Assembly: GCA_023480605.1 (NCBI GenBank)
Contig: JAMCWS010000139.1
Coordinates: 11,537-46,140, forward strand
Origin: a bacterium
GTDB taxonomy: Bacteria > Sumerlaeota > Sumerlaeia > MVZB01
DNA length: 34,604 bases
Direction: 5' to 3'
The position numbers and the translations under genes are program-made. This document shows, one piece after another, positions 16,337-23,370 of this stretch. Below the pieces are notes generated by a model that saw nothing but the letters and a program-made list of their open reading frames with translations, was not told the origin of the DNA and did not search any database. Position 1 is the stretch's first letter. Each line of letters begins with the position of its first letter.

Positions 16337-17933
16337 CGGGAAGATCCTTCATTTTGGCGCGCGCGGGCGCCTTGCTGTCCCAACTGCGTTGCAGTTCCGC
16401 CCAGTCAGGCGGCTTGCGCAACTCGATGTTCTGGCAGGCCTGTTCCAGGCTGGTCTCTATCCACCAGATGAATTCGTCCAGCGTGATGCCGTCGTTGAGA
16501 TACAGATCCAGCATCCGCAGGAGCGTTTCGGAAAATTTGAGATCGAACGTAAACATCCATTTGGAGGAGGAATAATCCCGTTTGAGGAAATCGTCGAAAG
16601 GCTGCAAGGGGGGCTGGACCGGCACGCCAATGATGTTGGTCAGATAGCGGGGGGTTTCGTTGACGACCTTGATGTAATTTTGGGGCGCCATCAGGAAATA
16701 CAGGAAGTCGCCCACGCGCTTCAGGCGTTCGGAGGTCTCGGGATTGCCGGTGTCGCTGATGGCGCTGTTGGTGATTTCGTATTGCGTGCCGGGCCCGCCG
16801 ATGACGCACATCGGATGGCCGTCGGCATACTTGGACGTGGCCTGGGTGAAAGCCGGCATATAGAAGATGCCCCAATCGAATCCCAGCTTCTTGTCGACCA
16901 TCAGGTGATAGGTAAACGGGCTGGCCGCCCAATACATCGCCCCGCTCTGGGTGACGAATTCGCGGATCGGGTCGATCGTGGTCAGATTGCGGTTGGCCAT
17001 CTGGCGGAAACGATACATGACCTTGAAAACCTCACGCCAGCGCGGATCTTTTTTGCCAAAGAATCCCTTCTTGCGCAGGAAGCTGATTTCGTCCCAGTCC
17101 AGATAGTGCTTGAGGTAAAGCTCGCGTTCGGGGTCCTGGCCGGCCGACAGGTCGATGCCCGGCGTGATTTGCGCGTAAAACTGATCGAAGAACAGATCCA
17201 GGCACCAGTCGGCCATGGTCCATTGGCCCAGCAGAATGGGAGTGTAAGGATGCTCCCCCTTTTCATTCGTGTAATCTTTGATTTTCTGGCAGATGCGCAT
17301 GAAATCTTCAAAGTCTTTCGGCTCTTCGACGCCGACTTTCCTGAAGATATTCTTGTTGTAATAGATGCCCGTCTCGACCATGTCGTAGCATATGCAGTAA
17401 TAATTGCGGTCGGGGGCCGCCGTGCCGCGGCTGATGCCCGGGTATTTGATCTGATCCCACCACCGGACGCTGCCCGGCTCGCCGGGCTTGACGTACGGGT
17501 TGGGTGAATCAAGCAGTTTGTTGAATTTCACGTACCAGTTTTTCTGGATGTCCTGCCAGACGTCCTCGACGTTGACATTGATGATTTCAGGCGCCATGCC
17601 GCTGATGAGTTGCGTCACCAGGTATTCGCGCACGCCCACCGGCGCCGTCACCAGTTCGATGTGGGTGTCGGGATGGAGTTTCTCGTAGTCGGCGACGACG
17701 TCGGCCAGTCCCTTGAGCGGGCTGCCGATGCCGTCGGGCGTCATGCCGGGCAGGTAGGAGTTGCCGGGTGAAAAGCGGATGGTGTATTTGACGCCGGCGC
17801 GCGGGCCGCCGGGAGCTTCGGCCGCCGCGGCGCCCGCCGTCTCTCCTTCGTCGGAGGGGGGCCAAAGGAGCCACGTCCCCACTGCAAGGATGACAATCAA
17901 CGAGACAAACTTGAATATTTTGCGTGCATTCAT
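16320..17933 (-). CDS. Extracellular solute-binding protein of a carbohydrate ABC importer
   Basis: ATG 17933 starts a hydrophobic N-terminus (IFKFVSLIVILAVGTWLLW) with no Cys lipobox, so the 537-residue protein is probably anchored by an uncleaved helix or a non-lipid signal. The family-1 binding-protein signatures follow: YEKLHPDTHIELVTAP, a region with ETGIYYNKNIFRKVGV (binding-site hinge), GPGTQYEITNSAI and an aromatic-rich C-terminus. It is longer than the usual 420-450 residues, which often goes with larger glycans, but the substrate is unknown. It is the first gene of the operon with two permeases; no ATPase is encoded here, so a shared MsmX/UgpC-like ATPase must be elsewhere. A promoter candidate lies about 100 bases upstream. 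Confidence 0.88.
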   Translation of the reverse strand: MNARKIFKFVSLIVILAVGTWLLWPPSDEGETAGAAAAEAPGGPRAGVKYTIRFSPGNSYLPGMTPDGIGSPLKGLADVVADYEKLHPDTHIELVTAPVGVREYLVTQLISGMAPEIINVNVEDVWQDIQKNWYVKFNKLLDSPNPYVKPGEPGSVRWWDQIKYPGISRGTAAPDRNYYCICYDMVETGIYYNKNIFRKVGVEEPKDFEDFMRICQKIKDYTNEKGEHPYTPILLGQWTMADWCLDLFFDQFYAQITPGIDLSAGQDPERELYLKHYLDWDEISFLRKKGFFGKKDPRWREVFKVMYRFRQMANRNLTTIDPIREFVTQSGAMYWAASPFTYHLMVDKKLGFDWGIFYMPAFTQATSKYADGHPMCVIGGPGTQYEITNSAISDTGNPETSERLKRVGDFLYFLMAPQNYIKVVNETPRYLTNIIGVPVQPPLQPFDDFLKRDYSSSKWMFTFDLKFSETLLRMLDLYLNDGITLDEFIWWIETSLEQACQNIELRKPPDWAELQRSWDSKAPARAKMKDLPDEAYR

Positions 17934-18040
17934 GAACGGACGGATTTCCGGTGACTTGGTCGTATGTTGGGTGTCGCCATCGCGTGGCCGGCGCAATCAA
18001 TGAGGGCGCCGGAGATCGGTCTGGACGTAAACGACCACCA

Positions 18041-18069
18041 TATATAGATGATTCCGCCCGATTTGTCAT
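18041..18069 (-). promoter_or_regulatory. Candidate promoter of the ABC importer operon
   Basis: On the minus strand ATGACA (18069-18064) and TATATA (18046-18041) are 17 bases apart; five and four of six positions match the sigma-70 consensus. The transcript would start about 100 bases before ATG 17933. Confidence 0.4.
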
Positions 18070-18171
18070 GCCAAATCGAAAGTGGCGGGCCGGCGCGATG
18101 GCGAATCGATGGAGCGCGTCCCGCGCAATCGCGGAGCGGCCTGCGAGTAATGCGATCCGAATCCCGCAACG

Positions 18172-18231
18172 TCATGCTCGTGCCCACGCTCGTGATCGTA
18201 AACGTGATCGTGATCGTGATCGTAATCGATA
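18172..18231 (+). repeat. TCGTDM hexamer array B
   Basis: Ten hexamers in one register: TCATGC, TCGTGC, CCACGC, TCGTGA, TCGTAA, ACGTGA, TCGTGA twice, TCGTAA and TCGATA. The end of the array (TCGTGA-TCGTAA-TCGAT) is the same as in array C at 22989-23006. Non-coding; both TGA and TAA stops occur in one frame. Confidence 0.75.
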
Positions 18232-18258
18232 TTGTTTGCCCACATTCGATACGATACG

Positions 18259-18284
18259 AAAAGAGCCGGCATCAAAGCCGACTC
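18259..18284 (-). terminator. Weak terminator hairpin after efp
   Basis: GAGCCGGC (18263-18270) and GCCGACTC (18277-18284) form a stem with one mismatch and a six-base loop. On the minus strand it is followed by four T. It lies 130 bases beyond the efp stop codon. Confidence 0.35.
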
Positions 18285-18412
18285 CATCGCAAGCCTCATT
18301 CATTCAATAGCATCAAGGCCGATTTGACCGGCCGATATCCGCCTTCACCCGTCCCTCGACCCGGTTCGCAAATATTACCAATGCGCGGCCGCCGTGTCGC
18401 CTTGCGTCAATC

Positions 18413-18982
18413 TCAGGCCCGCTCGACGTAAAGGCCGGTTTCGGTGTTGACGAGCACTTTTTCGCCGTTCTTGATGAACGAAGGCACCTGGATCGTCAAT
18501 CCGGTCTCCAGCGTGGCGTCTTTCGTGATGTTGCCCGAGGAATTTCCCCGTGCCACCTCGTCGACCGTGTCCACAATCCTGAACGCCATCTTAAGCGGCA
18601 GTTCCAGGCCGATCGGCTTGTCGTTCCAATACGCCACCTGCACCTCGGCGTCGGGGATCAGGTAGTTGGCCTGCGCCCCGATGAAATCGGCCGCCAGCGC
18701 GAACTGGTCGTAGGAGGCCATATCCATGAAGTGAAATCCCATGTCGTCATTATATAGATACTGGCAGGTGCGCGTGGCGACGTCGGCCTGCTGGGGCCAG
18801 TCGGCCGAGCCGCGGAAAGTTTTCTCGATCACGCGGCCATCGGCCAGATTCTTGACCTTGCAGACGACGAAGCTGCGCAGGTTGCCGGGCGTGCGCAATT
18901 GCCAATCGGTGACAACCCAAAGCTGGTCGTCGAGGACGATCTTGTGGCCGGGCCGCAATTTACCAGGATCAATGGTGGGCAT
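18413..18982 (-). CDS. efp: Elongation factor P with Asn at the modified-lysine position
   Basis: EF-P binds the ribosome between P and E sites and relieves stalling at polyproline. The 189-residue protein from ATG 18982 shows the three beta domains in order: KOW-like (MPTIDPGKLRPGHKIVLDDQ), a central domain with FHFMDMASYDQFAL, and the C-terminal domain with TKDATLETGLTIQVPSFIKNGEKVLVNTETGLYVERA-type signatures. In the tip loop, residues RTPGNLRSF (30-38) align without gaps to the KPGKGQAF loop of E. coli EF-P, so Lys34 is Asn34 and residue 32 is Pro, not the Arg used by the EarP system. The loop still carries Arg36. None of the classic lysine or Arg32 modification systems fits. Divergent from a radical SAM gene with its own promoter (19072-19100). 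Confidence 0.93.
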   Translation of the reverse strand: MPTIDPGKLRPGHKIVLDDQLWVVTDWQLRTPGNLRSFVVCKVKNLADGRVIEKTFRGSADWPQQADVATRTCQYLYNDDMGFHFMDMASYDQFALAADFIGAQANYLIPDAEVQVAYWNDKPIGLELPLKMAFRIVDTVDEVARGNSSGNITKDATLETGLTIQVPSFIKNGEKVLVNTETGLYVERA

Positions 18983-19071
18983 GGCATTCACTCTTGGATA
19001 AGGTTGTGGGGCGGTCCAAATGACCAATCCATCATTGCCCGGACGCCGCCTTGGCGCCGCGCAAACGATAT

Positions 19072-19100
19072 ATTACATGACAAATGGTTCGAATCGTCAA
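19072..19100 (-). promoter_or_regulatory. Sigma-70 promoter of efp
   Basis: On the minus strand TTGACG (19100-19095) and TGTAAT (19077-19072) have a 17-base spacer, each box matching five of six consensus bases. Predicted leader to ATG 18982 is about 83 bases. Confidence 0.55.
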
Positions 19101-19145
19101 GGAGTTTGGGCGGTACTTTCGGGCTCGTGCGCCGCGCATCAATCT

Positions 19146-19175
19146 TTGACAAACGCCCATCAAATAAGATACAAA
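19146..19175 (+). promoter_or_regulatory. Candidate promoter of the radical SAM/SPASM gene
   Basis: A perfect TTGACA (19146-19151) is followed after 18 bases by TACAAA (19170-19175, four of six). The predicted leader to ATG 19264 is about 82 bases. It is divergent from the efp promoter and about 45 bases away from it. Confidence 0.45.
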
Positions 19176-19263
19176 ATCAACGTATGCCCAAAGGCCGGCC
19201 GCGGCGGGAAGTCGCGACGACGGCGGCGCGCGTTGTCCATGTCAATAGGATTTTCGTTGTTCC

Positions 19264-20229
19264 ATGGCTCCCAAGTATTACCTGCCGGCCCTGGCGCGAA
19301 ACCCGCTGGTGCGCCTCAAATATCACCTGCTCAACCGGCGGCGCCCCTTGCCCGATGGCCCTCTCCATGCCCAGATCCAGACGGTCACGGGCTGCAACGC
19401 CAACTGCATTTTCTGCCCCAACAAGAAAACCGAGCGGACAATCCAGCCCGGCCTGTTGATGGACATGAGTTTGTTTCGTTCGATCGTCGACCAGTGCGTC
19501 GATTGGGGTGTCATGCGCTTTTCGCCCTACCTGATGAACGAGAGCATGCTTGATCCTCGCCTGCCCGAGCGCATCGCTTACATTACCCGGCGCAAACACC
19601 CCGGCCAGTTCAGCAAGATCAATTCCCACGGAGGCCTGCTGACCGAACGGATGGCCAAGGGCCTGCTCGACGCCGGGCTGGACCGCCTTAATTTCTCCGT
19701 CCAGGGGCTCGACCCCGGGATTTACCAGCAGACGATGAACCTGCCCCTGCGCAAAACACTCGACAACATCGATCGCTTCCTGGAACTCAAGCGCACCGGA
19801 GGCTACAAGCGGCCCCGCGTCCGCGTCTGCATGCTGGTGACCAAATACATCGAGCCCCAGATCCCGGCGATCAAGGCCTACTGGGGCGAGCGCGGCGTGA
19901 TAGTCAATTTCAACGCCCTCGAAAACCGCGGCAACCACAAGGCCATCCAAGCCAATTCGATCGCCAGCCGCCGGATGCGCCCGTTCAATTGGTGCAACCG
20001 GTTGTTCGATCAAATATATATCCTCCAAGACGGCCGCATGGTCATGTGCTGCGCCGACTGGGAACAGACCGCCGTCATGGGCGACGCCCGTCGCGAGTCT
20101 CTGCGCGACATCTGGCAAGGCTCCCGATACGACGGCCTCCGCCGTCGTTTCCTGTTGGGCGACGTCAAGGGAACGATCTGCGACGGCTGCACCAAGGATT
20201 CGATCGGCGCCGATGACCGCGATGATTGA
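19264..20229 (+). CDS. Radical SAM protein with SPASM-type C-terminus
   Basis: This 321-residue enzyme has the radical SAM motif CNANCIFC (C44, C48, C51), which binds the SAM-cleaving [4Fe-4S] cluster. Barrel motifs follow (LLTERMAKGLLDAGLDRLNF, FSVQGLDP). The C-terminal part has Cys at about 244, 262, 263, 306 and 309 (NWC, MVMCCADW, ICDGC), typical of SPASM or twitch auxiliary-cluster domains in enzymes that modify peptides, proteins or sugars. No precursor peptide or obvious substrate gene is adjacent; the only close neighbour is the divergent efp. ATG 19264 has only a weak AGGA at 13 bases; a start a little downstream is unlikely because MAPKYYLPALARNPLVRLKY is a plausible N-terminus. Substrate unknown. 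Confidence 0.85.
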   Translation: MAPKYYLPALARNPLVRLKYHLLNRRRPLPDGPLHAQIQTVTGCNANCIFCPNKKTERTIQPGLLMDMSLFRSIVDQCVDWGVMRFSPYLMNESMLDPRLPERIAYITRRKHPGQFSKINSHGGLLTERMAKGLLDAGLDRLNFSVQGLDPGIYQQTMNLPLRKTLDNIDRFLELKRTGGYKRPRVRVCMLVTKYIEPQIPAIKAYWGERGVIVNFNALENRGNHKAIQANSIASRRMRPFNWCNRLFDQIYILQDGRMVMCCADWEQTAVMGDARRESLRDIWQGSRYDGLRRRFLLGDVKGTICDGCTKDSIGADDRDD

Positions 20230-20818
20230 CCTGCCCGGAACCGTCGGCATGGTCGTAACCACGCGCGCCCATGCCACGCGAATCGTCCGCCCCCGGCCGA
20301 AAAAAATTTTTACGCTCCTTGATTTTTCACGGGATCGAGCCCTTACCATCTTGACATATGTCACTATCTTCAGGACTCGAATGCTGTTGGCCTTCGTTAT
20401 ACGCGTGTTTTACTCCGGTCACCACGAGTTATTCATGTCTGCACCCCGGGTCCGATATCTGGAACCATTGATCGACCGGGATGAATCCAATGCATTGCCT
20501 TTCACGGTTAGTGTATACACGGAAACTCCGGGAGAGCCGGCCTCCGGGGCGTATCCCCAAACGGCAGGGACGCTTCATAAGGACACCATGTTGGGATCAT
20601 CATTTTTACTCCGGTGTATGATCACGGTTGCCCTTAGGCGCGTTTGCCCGTCCTTGATTTGCCGTCCCCGATTCTGGTAAAAGGTTGATCTGACTATGGC
20701 TTCGGCGGGGCGGCGGGATTTCGCGGCCCCCAAGCGCCCGGACCCGGCGTCGATGTGGCCGCCCGGCTCGCCGTCCGCCCGCGCCGCATCACCGGATACC
20801 GAATACGGGGAGAAAAAC
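20230..20818. other. 589-bp gap before iorA
   Basis: An open frame runs through most of it (20213-20680) but has no ribosome site, unusual composition and no recognisable motif, so I do not call a gene. Promoter-like TTGACA occurs at 20351-20356 without a -10 box. Closer to iorA, TTGATT (20654-20659) with TAAAAG (20678-20683) is a weak candidate. GGGGAGA (20807-20813) is the iorA ribosome site. Confidence 0.45.
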
Positions 20819-22447
20819 ATGGGTTCCGCACAACGCCTGCTCCTGAGCGGCGACGAAGCCGTGGCGCGGGCTGCCCTGGCCGGGGGTATCGCCCTGGGCA
20901 CCGGCTACCCCGGCACGCCCTCGACCGAAATCCTCGAAACCTTCTCCGCCCTGGGCGGCAAGGCGCAGTGGGCGCCCAACGAAAAGGTGGGCCTCGAAGT
21001 CGGACTGGGGGCCGCTTTCGCCGGCGGGCGCGCCCTGGTGACGATGAAGCACGTCGGCCTCAACGTCGCCGCCGATCCGCTCTTCACGGCCGCCTATACC
21101 GGCGTCGACGCCGCCCTCGTCGTCGTTTCGGCCGACGACCCCGGCATGGCTTCCAGCCAGAACGAACAGGACAACCGCCGTTATGCCGAAGCCGCCGCGT
21201 TGCCGATGCTCGAGCCTTCCGACTCGCAGGAAGCCTATGGCTTCACCCTGGCCGCGATCGAATTGTCCGAACGCTGGCGCATGCCCGTTCTGCTGCGTCT
21301 GACCACGCGCGTCTGCCACTCTAAGACGGTGGTTTCACTCGATGGCGCGCCGCCGGCCGCGCCCGACGGCGCGCCCCATTTCCGGCGCGACATCAAGGGG
21401 CGCGTCATGATCCCCGCCAACGCGCGACCGGCCCATCGCCGCCTGCGCGCCAAGCTGGCCGAGATCGCCCGCTGGGGCGAGACATGCCCGCTCAACCGGG
21501 TGATCGAAGGGACCGGAAAGCCCGCCGGCCTGGGCATCATCGCCTCGGGCATCGCCTGCGTCCACGCGCGCGAGGCCGCCCCCGAGGCGGCGGTCCTCAA
21601 ACTGGGGCTTACCTACCCGTTGCCGCTGGGCCTCATCCGCGCCTTCGCCGCCGCCCACGCCCGCACGGTCGTCGTCGAGGAGGGCGACCCGTACCTCGCC
21701 AACGCGATCCGGGCCGCCGGCGTGGCCGTCGAATCGGCGCCCGAAATTTACCGCTTCGGTGAACTGAACGTCGGCCGCGTCCGGCGCCTCCTGGCCGGCG
21801 ACGCCACCCCCGAAGCCGCGCCGCCCCCCGGTAAACCACCCCAACTCTGCGCCGGCTGCCCCCACGGCTTCGTCTTCGAATTGCTCCGCAAGCACGGCTG
21901 CATCGTCGCCGGCGACATCGGCTGTTACACGCTGGGCGTGCTCCCCCCTCACGAGGCGATGGACACCTGCGTCTGCATGGGCGCCGGCATCACCGTCGGT
22001 TTGGGGATGCGTCACGTCCTGCCGCCGGCGGAGGCCCGACGCGTCGTCAGCGTCATCGGCGATTCGACCTTCGTCCACAGCGGCATCACCGGCCTGGTCG
22101 AAATGGTATACAACAAACCCCCCACGGGGCACGTCGTCCTTATCCTCGACAACGGCACCACGGCCATGACCGGCCAGCAGGAGCACCCCGGCACGGGCCG
22201 GGCACTCGACCATGCCCCGGCCGGCAAAATCAGTTTCGAAGACCTGGCCCGCGCCCTGGGGATCGCCAACGTCCGCGTCTTCGACCCGACCCGCGAGACC
22301 GGCGCGCTCGACCGCGCGCTGACCGACGCCCTGGCCGCCGACGACCTGACCGTCATCATCACCCGCCGGCCCTGCCTGCTGGCCGCCGGCAAGATCCGCC
22401 AATACGAACGCGCCGCGGGAGCCTGCCATGAACAGCCCGAATCATGA
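20819..22447 (+). CDS. iorA: Indolepyruvate:ferredoxin oxidoreductase alpha subunit without ferredoxin domain
   Basis: IorA/IorB oxidise aryl pyruvates (from Trp, Phe, Tyr transamination) to aryl-acetyl-CoA, CO2 and reduced ferredoxin. ATG 20819 follows GGGGAGA; the open frame continues 41 residues upstream but without coding character. The 542-residue product shows the pyrimidine-binding domain (LALGTGYPGTPSTEI near 25-38; NEKVGLEVGLGAAFAG), CxGCPH (C344, C347) and a thiamine-diphosphate motif starting GDSTF (about 414) and ending LDNGTTAMTG. The protein stops right after RRPCLLAAGKIRQYE, where family members normally continue with an ~60-residue 2[4Fe-4S] ferredoxin domain. That domain is missing, and no frame downstream supplies it because iorB begins 20 bases before the stop. 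Confidence 0.9.
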   Translation: MGSAQRLLLSGDEAVARAALAGGIALGTGYPGTPSTEILETFSALGGKAQWAPNEKVGLEVGLGAAFAGGRALVTMKHVGLNVAADPLFTAAYTGVDAALVVVSADDPGMASSQNEQDNRRYAEAAALPMLEPSDSQEAYGFTLAAIELSERWRMPVLLRLTTRVCHSKTVVSLDGAPPAAPDGAPHFRRDIKGRVMIPANARPAHRRLRAKLAEIARWGETCPLNRVIEGTGKPAGLGIIASGIACVHAREAAPEAAVLKLGLTYPLPLGLIRAFAAAHARTVVVEEGDPYLANAIRAAGVAVESAPEIYRFGELNVGRVRRLLAGDATPEAAPPPGKPPQLCAGCPHGFVFELLRKHGCIVAGDIGCYTLGVLPPHEAMDTCVCMGAGITVGLGMRHVLPPAEARRVVSVIGDSTFVHSGITGLVEMVYNKPPTGHVVLILDNGTTAMTGQQEHPGTGRALDHAPAGKISFEDLARALGIANVRVFDPTRETGALDRALTDALAADDLTVIITRRPCLLAAGKIRQYERAAGACHEQPES

Positions 22448-22937
22448 AGTCGTCAACGTCGTCATTGCCGGCTTGGGCGGACAGGGAGTGCTCAAGGCCT
22501 CCGACATCCTGGCCGACGCGGCATTCCGCAGCGGCCACGACGTCAAAAAGGCCGAGGTCCACGGCATGAGTCAGCGCGGCGGCTCGATCGCCAGCGACGT
22601 GCGGTTCGGCGCGCGAGTCCTCAGCCCCATGGTGCCCGAAGGCGAGGCCGACTTTTTACTTGTCCTGTCGCCCGATCAGGTCGAACCCAACCGGCATCAT
22701 CTTCGTCCCACCGGACCCGGCCGGCCGGGCGGCTCGCTCATCACGCCCGAGGCAATTGATCCCGCCGCCCTCCCCAACCGGCGCGCCGTGAACGTGGCGT
22801 TGCTCGGCGTCCTCAGCCGCCGCCTGCCGATCGACGAAACGGCCTGGCAGGACGCCATTCGCGCCAACCTGCCCGAAAAACTCCACGCGGTCAACCTGCA
22901 GGCTTTCGCCCTGGGCCGCGCGACGCCGCATCCTTGA
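22428..22937 (+). CDS. iorB: Indolepyruvate:ferredoxin oxidoreductase beta subunit
   Basis: The 169-residue gamma-type subunit of 2-oxoacid:ferredoxin oxidoreductases. The N-terminus VVIAGLGGQGVLKASDILADAA (about 11-32) and AEVHGMSQRGGSIASDVRFG (about 43-62) are the family signatures of the CoA-side domain, and VPEGEADFLLVLSPDQVEPN follows. It is somewhat shorter than the common ~190-200 residues. The start ATG lies 20 bases inside the end of iorA with GGGAG upstream, so translation is coupled. Together with iorA and the CoA ligase downstream this is a unit for aryl-pyruvate fermentation. Confidence 0.92.
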   Translation: MNSPNHEVVNVVIAGLGGQGVLKASDILADAAFRSGHDVKKAEVHGMSQRGGSIASDVRFGARVLSPMVPEGEADFLLVLSPDQVEPNRHHLRPTGPGRPGGSLITPEAIDPAALPNRRAVNVALLGVLSRRLPIDETAWQDAIRANLPEKLHAVNLQAFALGRATPHP

Positions 22938-22964
22938 GACAGCAGGATAACCCTGTCGTTTGTA

Positions 22965-23006
22965 TCGTAATCGTAATCGTGATCGTACTCGTGATCGTAA
23001 TCGATG
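22965..23006 (+). repeat. TCGTDM hexamer array C
   Basis: Seven perfect-register units: TCGTAA twice, TCGTGA, TCGTAC, TCGTGA, TCGTAA and TCGATG. Only positions 5 and 6 of the hexamer vary, except in the last unit. It starts 28 bases after the iorB stop codon. Confidence 0.8.
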
Positions 23007-23128
23007 TTTGACCAACGGCGACAAAAGCACTGCTTTCGCGGCTGCGGCTGCTGAAGGGCAATCTCGACGATACAGAAATGGCCCAGAGACTTGCGTCTCA
23101 TCGTATCGCGAAGGTCGCGCCAAACCGG

Positions 23129-23200
23129 GCACGAGCACGATCACGATCACGAGTACGATCACGATCGCGATTACGATCACGATAACGATTACGATAACGA
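23129..23200 (-). repeat. TCGTDM hexamer array D (longest)
   Basis: Twelve uninterrupted hexamers, read on the plus strand as NNACGA: GCACGA twice, TCACGA twice, GTACGA, TCACGA, TCGCGA, TTACGA, TCACGA, TAACGA, TTACGA and TAACGA. On the minus strand the units are TCGT plus two variable bases. It is inverted with respect to array C. Confidence 0.85.
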
Positions 23201-23370
23201 ATAGAAGTTGGTCTCCAGCCTCCAGCCTCCAGTCTTCTCTTTCCCATGGCGCGCAGCGGGTGGTTTGTGCTTAATTGATGGCCACACAACGCACGCGCGC
23301 GACTGCGCCATCATCCCATCTCGGGCGCCCGCCACACGGCCGGCGCCCGGTAAAGACGAGATCCGGTCCC

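Larger units (their letters stand above)
17934..18412. other. Gap between EF-P and ABC importer operon
   Basis: About 480 bases with no convincing gene. It contains the importer promoter (18041-18069), hexamer array B (18172-18231) and a hairpin downstream of efp (18259-18284). Confidence 0.5.
22938..23370. other. Repeat-bearing gap between iorB and the CoA ligase gene
   Basis: No gene seen. The gap contains two hexamer arrays in opposite orientation (22965-23006 on plus, 23129-23200 on minus) with 122 bases between them. A CCTCCAGCCTCCAG mini-repeat follows at about 23216-23232. Open frames across the arrays merely reflect the 6-base period. Confidence 0.5.

Noticed and set aside
20213..20680. 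155-residue open frame between the radical SAM gene and iorA
   Set aside because: Overlaps the radical SAM stop, has no ribosome site and no recognisable domain; composition changes along its length.
21335..22429. 364-residue minus-strand frame opposite iorA
   Set aside because: Gly/Asp/Val-rich antisense shadow of a clear enzyme gene.
22965..23200. CRISPR array
   Set aside because: Units are only six bases and contiguous; there are no spacers, no 23-40 base repeats and no cas genes.
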